64,000 bases of DNA from Arctopsyche grandis (Eukaryota > Arthropoda > Insecta > Trichoptera > Hydropsychidae). Each line of letters starts with the position of its first letter. The stretch's first letter is position 1. Of the stretch, positions 60,201 to 64,000 are shown piece after piece. The notes beneath the pieces were generated by a model. The model saw only the letters and a program-made list of their open reading frames with translations. It did not search any database and was not told where the DNA came from. The translations under genes and the position numbers were made by a program. The stretch is taken from positions 13,702,001 through 13,766,000 of the forward strand of contig NC_135358.1 of NCBI RefSeq assembly GCF_051622035.1. Reading direction: 5' to 3'.

Positions 60201-61134
60201 CTACCGAGATATATTATGTATTTTTTATTGTTTAAAATAATACTTTGTGTTAATTAACATATCTGGTAACTTGAGTAAATATTAAAATCTGTATTTAAGG
60301 TCGAAAACTCGATTGCAAAAAAAGGTGCCGCGTACAGGGCTTATTAAAGTTTAGAACGTAATGAAGATGAGATGCTTGCGAAAAAAAATAACGGTTTTTT
60401 TTATACGTAAATACGCATTTTGTGCCCCACAATACATAAAACAGTTTGTCAGTGAAATAAAGTCCCACAACGTATCTAGTAGTAATAATGTAGTTAAAAA
60501 AAATAGAGTTGCTTTCCAGCCCTGTATTTAATTACCGAATAAAATTTGAATACATTACTAATGCCATTGTTTGAATTTAAATCGCAATCAATATTCACTT
60601 GAGAATTTATTATGTAAATCAATAATGTATATATTATCATGCGTACATAGATAGACGCAATAAAAATACCACGTGTGGAATAATATAATAGGTATATACA
60701 AAGGAAAAATTTATCTTGATGTAGGTCACAAAGCAATACATTACACGAATTGATATATAATAATCAAACTACATTACAGTTAATGATATGAAAAAAACAC
60801 GTGCGTCACGTATCCTACATAGGGACAAACAAAATGTGTGGAATGTTTTTTTGGTTGTCGGAAGAAGTCGGAAGTTGGCAGATCACACTCGAGGTATGTG
60901 ACAATGTGAAGGTGAAGCAGCGGATGAGGATGAGGATGAGGACGATGACGCGCAGTGGCAGTGGCAGTGGCAGTGGCATTGGATGACGCAAGCTCGCGTA
61001 GGGCAGAGTCGCGTCACGACAGGGTGAGGGGCGAGGGGCGGGGGGGGCGCGGCGGTTTCCACTCACCGGAGATGACTCTTGGGGGCGGAGTCGTCGGGCA
61101 GCGCCTCCAAATCAATCACCTCGGACTGCGCCAT
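57203..61134 (-). CDS. DnaJC7: DNAJC7/Tpr2 co-chaperone
   Basis: Cytosolic co-chaperone with TPR motifs that bind Hsp70 and Hsp90 and a J domain that stimulates Hsp70, returning clients from Hsp90. Eight coding exons (61134-61067, 59282-59032, 58922-58724, 58641-58503, 58333-58219, 58095-57678, 57582-57419, 57333-57203), consistent phases and GT-AG sites, give 494 aa, the same length as human DNAJC7. TPR repeats fill about residues 24-370: [79 protein letters not shown]. The J domain is at about 376-448 ([20 protein letters not shown]) with HPD at 404-406. The C-terminus is Gly-rich (RGGGPGGG) and ends GVGFQFG. The start [20 protein letters not shown] is in a GC-rich first exon. Intron 1 is 1.8 kb, the others short. 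Confidence 0.95.
59460..60060. other. Unclassified remnant in DnaJC7 intron 1
   Basis: A GC-richer segment inside the large intron with broken plus-strand peptides such as [20 protein letters not shown] and [20 protein letters not shown]. Composition suggests a decayed coding sequence, probably of a transposon, but the family is not recognised. Confidence 0.35.
60916..60980. repeat. GAGGAT and GTGGCA short repeats near exon 1
   Basis: GGATGAGGATGAGGATGAGG at 60923-60942 and (CAGTGG)4-5 at 60954-60977, in the GC-rich 5' end of DnaJC7 intron 1. Confidence 0.8.
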
Positions 61135-61320
61135 GACTGGAAGCGCTGCCACTCCGGACTGACACTGAACCAAGCGCTGCGCAAACACGACCATACTCTG
61201 ACTACAATAACAACTTTGGATGGTTTCGTACTGTTACATTCGTGGGTGATGTGTATTTTGTTGTTATTAATATTTCCGCTGCCACCAAGCGTTTTTTGCG
61301 GAACGCTACTCCGTAAATAA
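61135..61320 (-). promoter_or_regulatory. DnaJC7 5' flank
   Basis: GC-richer DNA immediately upstream of the start codon, expected to hold the 5' UTR and promoter. No TATA box or defined start site could be picked. Confidence 0.4.
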
Positions 61321-61379
61321 AACTCACTTTATTTTATAAGATGATTATCTTCTTTAATAGTAGTAAGTATACACGAGAT

Positions 61380-62050
61380 TAGTTAGTATTACACGTTACT
61401 AGTTAGTAGTTTACTAGTTAAGTCGTCTAATCGCGAGTCACAATTTAGACGGTTCAATTGTAAGTCAGTGATTAGTAAGAGACGGTTCGGTTGTAAGTCA
61501 GACGGTTCGATCGCAAGTCATAAGTAAGAGTGTTTGATCGCAAGTGATAAGTAAGAGTGTTTGATCGCAAGTGACCTTCCATATGTTTAACATCAGTATA
61601 TATTTAATAGACGTAACAATTTGGACCAATCATAGTTCGTGATAAAATAGGGGGGAACTCGAGTTAAGTAAAACAATATCTTAAGACTTTAATACTTTGA
61701 CCCTTGAGTGTGTCGAGAAATGGTTTTCACACAATTAGTTACGCAGCTTTAAAAGGGTTTTTGAGGGAATACGATTCGAGTCGAGTCGTGTGAAAAATGC
61801 TGGTAAACTAATTAAAGACAATATTTTTAGTGTTTGCATATGTATCTCTTGAGGGTAGATTTCACGCAATTCGTTGTGCGGATTAAGAGTCGTGAGAATA
61901 ATACAGAAAAGCGATAAAGTTAGTTGAAAAACGATATTTTTAGTGTTAACATATGTGTCTTGAATGTATCGAGAAATGGCTGGCACGCAATTTGTTATGC
62001 AGGCTTAAGAAGGGCTTTGATATTTTTGGGGGAAACATAATTCGTCTCGC
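61380..62050. repeat. Degenerate repeats beside the LTR element
   Basis: At 61430-61580, GACGGTTCGATYGYAAGTCA occurs three times and AAGTAAGAGTGTTTGATCGC is repeated in tandem. At 61700-62000, a unit of about 130-150 bp recurs three times with decay: TCGAGAAATGGTTTTCACAC near 61712, TAGATTTCACGCAATTCG near 61856, TCGAGAAATGGCTGGCACGC near 61968. Possibly LTR/U3 sequence of the element that follows. Confidence 0.55.
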
Positions 62051-62099
62051 AGATTGATTTAAAGGTCGTGGGAGTAGAATACAGCTAACATAAAACAAA

Positions 62100-62950
62100 T
62101 AAAGACTTATGTAGATATAACACTCCTTTTCTCATAAATAAATGAATCGATAACCATGAAGTGGTTGAGATTCTGATTGAAATTATGAATACGTAATTTC
62201 AATTAAGTGAAGGTTATTTCACATAAAGTAATGGTTATTATAATAATCGAGTACATTCATGTTTATAATTACAGGTTTCAAAAGTAAATCTAAATAGTAA
62301 ATAGTTCAAATAGCAAACATATTCATATACAAAATATCCGTTAGAAATTTATATAAAAACACAAACATTGGTAAACAATAAATTTCAAAGTCAAATTGAA
62401 CATGATAAAATAACTCAGAATTGAGTATTGTAAAATAATTAAACATAGTCTTACAAAATACAAGTTTTCATAAAAATACAAGAAATGTTGATAAACAATA
62501 GATTTCAAAATCAATACAACATACATAATGTTACAAAATAGCCATAAGGTCATGGTAAAAAATGAAATTATTTGGTATTAGAATTAAAGTACATGTAAAT
62601 ATTTGATATTAGCTTATCACATAAAATAAGTGATCAGGACATTAAAAAAATACAAAAAGTTAAAATACATAAAAGACATAGAAATTAATAATTTTATAAA
62701 ATATTATTTGTTTGTTGAATTATTACATGATAGGTTACTTTTTTATCTTCACTTGCACTTCTTTCACTTTTTTTTCACTATATTTTTATTATTATAATCA
62801 AATTTTTAAAAATAACAGACAGTAAAAAATGCACATAACTCAATTTGTCAGTTCAGATAAATGGCGTAAGTAGTAATTGCCACCTACGAGAACAATACAA
62901 AAATACAAAGATACCCAAAAATTTTATTATTATATACTTATACTTATACA
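62100..62950. other. AT-rich part of LTR-element remnant
   Basis: No gene. Repeated phrases such as AATTTATATAAAAACACAAACATTGG / TTTCATAAAAATACAAGAAATG and AACAATARATTTCAAARTCAA at 62345-62520 show a local duplication of about 130 bp. Confidence 0.4.
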
Positions 62951-62954
62951 CAAT

Positions 62955-63125
62955 TTTTCTTTAATTGATTGGCTTAATTAAATTAACGTGAACTCTCTTA
63001 TGTTTGTTAAATTCAGTTCTCAAAGTTACGTTTTGATTATCGTGGATTCTAACGATTTTATACGGCCTTTTCCATTTCGCGAGTAGTTTACGATTAATAT
63101 TAGTTGCGAATTGCGAAATCAAATG
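62955..63125 (-). mobile_element. LTR retrotransposon, integrase C-terminal fragment
   Basis: The minus-strand frame reads ISQFATNINRKLLAKWKRPY, KIVRIHDNQNVTLRTEFN, KHKRVHVNLIKPIN and stop. This matches the GPY/F module at the end of the integrase of Ty3/gypsy-type elements (N-R-K-L ... K-W-x-x-P-Y-K-I-V ... H-V-N-x-x-K-P). The rest of pol is not recognisable within the window: truncated or internally deleted, inactive. Confidence 0.7.
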
Positions 63126-63517
63126 GTTGTTGATTACTTACAATCTTCTTTTCGAAATTTCAAATGGTTTTTTTTCTATATTATTTGAAATGAGGATTTA
63201 TATTATTTTATGATTCTTATTTGTGTATGTGTAATTCTAATTAGTTTATTTAATCCGTGTAACGAAGGTTTTAGATAGTCGTTCGAAATAGTACGACTAA
63301 GTTTAAGAGAATAATTTCAAATCAATTTTCATATATTTAGTATACATATACATATCAATAGTATTATATAGACGAGAGAGATCATATAACCCTATTTATA
63401 TGATAAATTTAATTATTTTTTTTATAACCAAATAATTGCTCTTATAAATAATGATAAGAGTATGCATCACTGTTTGTGATATCATTTAATTCATAGTTGA
63501 AATGCATTCAATGAAAA

Positions 63518-64000
63518 TTATTTATTTTTTATTCTGGATAACATGTTAGCATTCATGTTATTCAAATTTCCGTTATAAAATCGATTATTCCGATTTACTT
63601 GAGCGAAAGTTATATGATTATTAATTTTTATATTTCTTCGAAGTAAGTTAACTTTTCTTTTTATTTTTACAGTAGGTTTGCATAACGTTTTCTTTGTAAA
63701 TCGAAGTTTATTTATGAATTTGGTTTTATTATTATGTTCACTTATTTTCATTTTCTTATTTATCTTCATGTTCATAGTTTTATTCATTTTTATAATTAAT
63801 TTGTTGAAGACCATATCTTCTGATAAGTTAATAAATCCTTTTTTAACATAACGTTCAATTATTTTTATTTCCTTTTTAATCTTAACCTTTTTATTTTCAT
63901 TTAAACGATTGTACAGGATTTTATCATCTGGGAATTTTATTTCATTAATGGATGCTTCATTAATAATATGATTAATTATTTTATTTTTATCTTTTATTTT
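63518..64000 (-). CDS. Lys/Asn-rich open frame running off the window
   Basis: Open on the minus strand from the window end to a stop at 63518 (at least 160 codons; first in-window ATG at 63814). It is extremely rich in Lys, Asn and Ile (ERYVKKGFINLSEDMVFNKL, LCKPTVKIKRKVNLLRRNIK). It lies in the order expected upstream of the integrase fragment, so it is probably part of the same retrotransposon. AT bias could also keep it open by chance. Product unknown. Confidence 0.3.
   Translation of the reverse strand, partial: KIKDKNKIINHIINEASINEIKFPDDKILYNRLNENKKVKIKKEIKIIERYVKKGFINLSEDMVFNKLIIKMNKTMNMKINKKMKISEHNNKTKFINKLRFTKKTLCKPTVKIKRKVNLLRRNIKINNHITFAQVNRNNRFYNGNLNNMNANMLSRIKNK

Noticed and set aside
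62955-64000. Intact endogenous retrovirus
   Set aside because: Only an integrase tail and an unassigned frame are visible; no protease, reverse transcriptase or envelope-like frame is in the window.

Overview
The window reads as AT-rich nuclear DNA of an insect. Split genes with short GT–AG introns encode animal proteins: a Posterior-sex-combs type Polycomb protein with the long tail known from insects, Cdc6, ribosomal protein L41 and DNAJC7/Tpr2. The surroundings are full of short retroposons, foldback elements and ATGT/TA microsatellites. I cannot fix the order; Diptera or Lepidoptera would both fit.

Layout. From 1 to about 42.3 kb I find no convincing host gene. This part is a repeat-rich desert. 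It holds a tRNA-derived SINE family (copies near 3.5, 5.4, 16.0, 21.8, 25.4, 30.4, 31.1, 32.9 and 36.5 kb, plus one at 49.2 kb), LINE 3' ends, several non-autonomous DNA transposons (some with clear target-site duplications), two long (TA)n tracts, and about ten GC-richer, low-copy islands of 0.3-0.8 kb that may be regulatory DNA or unrecognised exons.

From 42.4 to 48.5 kb lie two genes on the minus strand. Psc (1147 aa, coding region unbroken) is followed 650 bp later by Cdc6 (seven coding exons, 520 aa). The Psc 5' side is a strong GC/CpG-rich island. From 49.2 to 50.9 kb sit a full SINE, a 717-bp solo LTR with a CTAG duplication, and a LINE 3' end. RpL41 (52.7-53.8 kb, plus strand) encodes only 25 residues but has three introns, two of them in its 3' UTR. 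A Merlin DNA-transposon remnant with 8-bp target duplication lies at 55.5-56.0 kb. DnaJC7 (minus strand, eight coding exons, 494 aa) fills 57.2-61.1 kb. From 61.3 kb to the end the DNA is an AT-rich LTR-retrotransposon remnant (integrase tail visible) with degenerate internal repeats and a Lys/Asn-rich frame running off the edge.

Together. Cdc6 loads the MCM helicase at replication origins, Psc is a core part of Polycomb repressive complex 1, RpL41 belongs to the large ribosomal subunit, and DNAJC7 moves clients between Hsp70 and Hsp90. They share no pathway. The clustering looks like ordinary gene order beside a transposon-filled desert.

I see no clear new defence or biosynthetic system. 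The most informative unusual material is the set of non-autonomous elements with intact target duplications, a compound repeat-plus-SINE unit, an inverted-repeat family that keeps a mini reading frame ending at a splice-donor-like site, and a PCNA-box-like motif at the Cdc6 N-terminus. All exon structures were worked out by eye from reading frames and splice sites, without alignment or RNA evidence.
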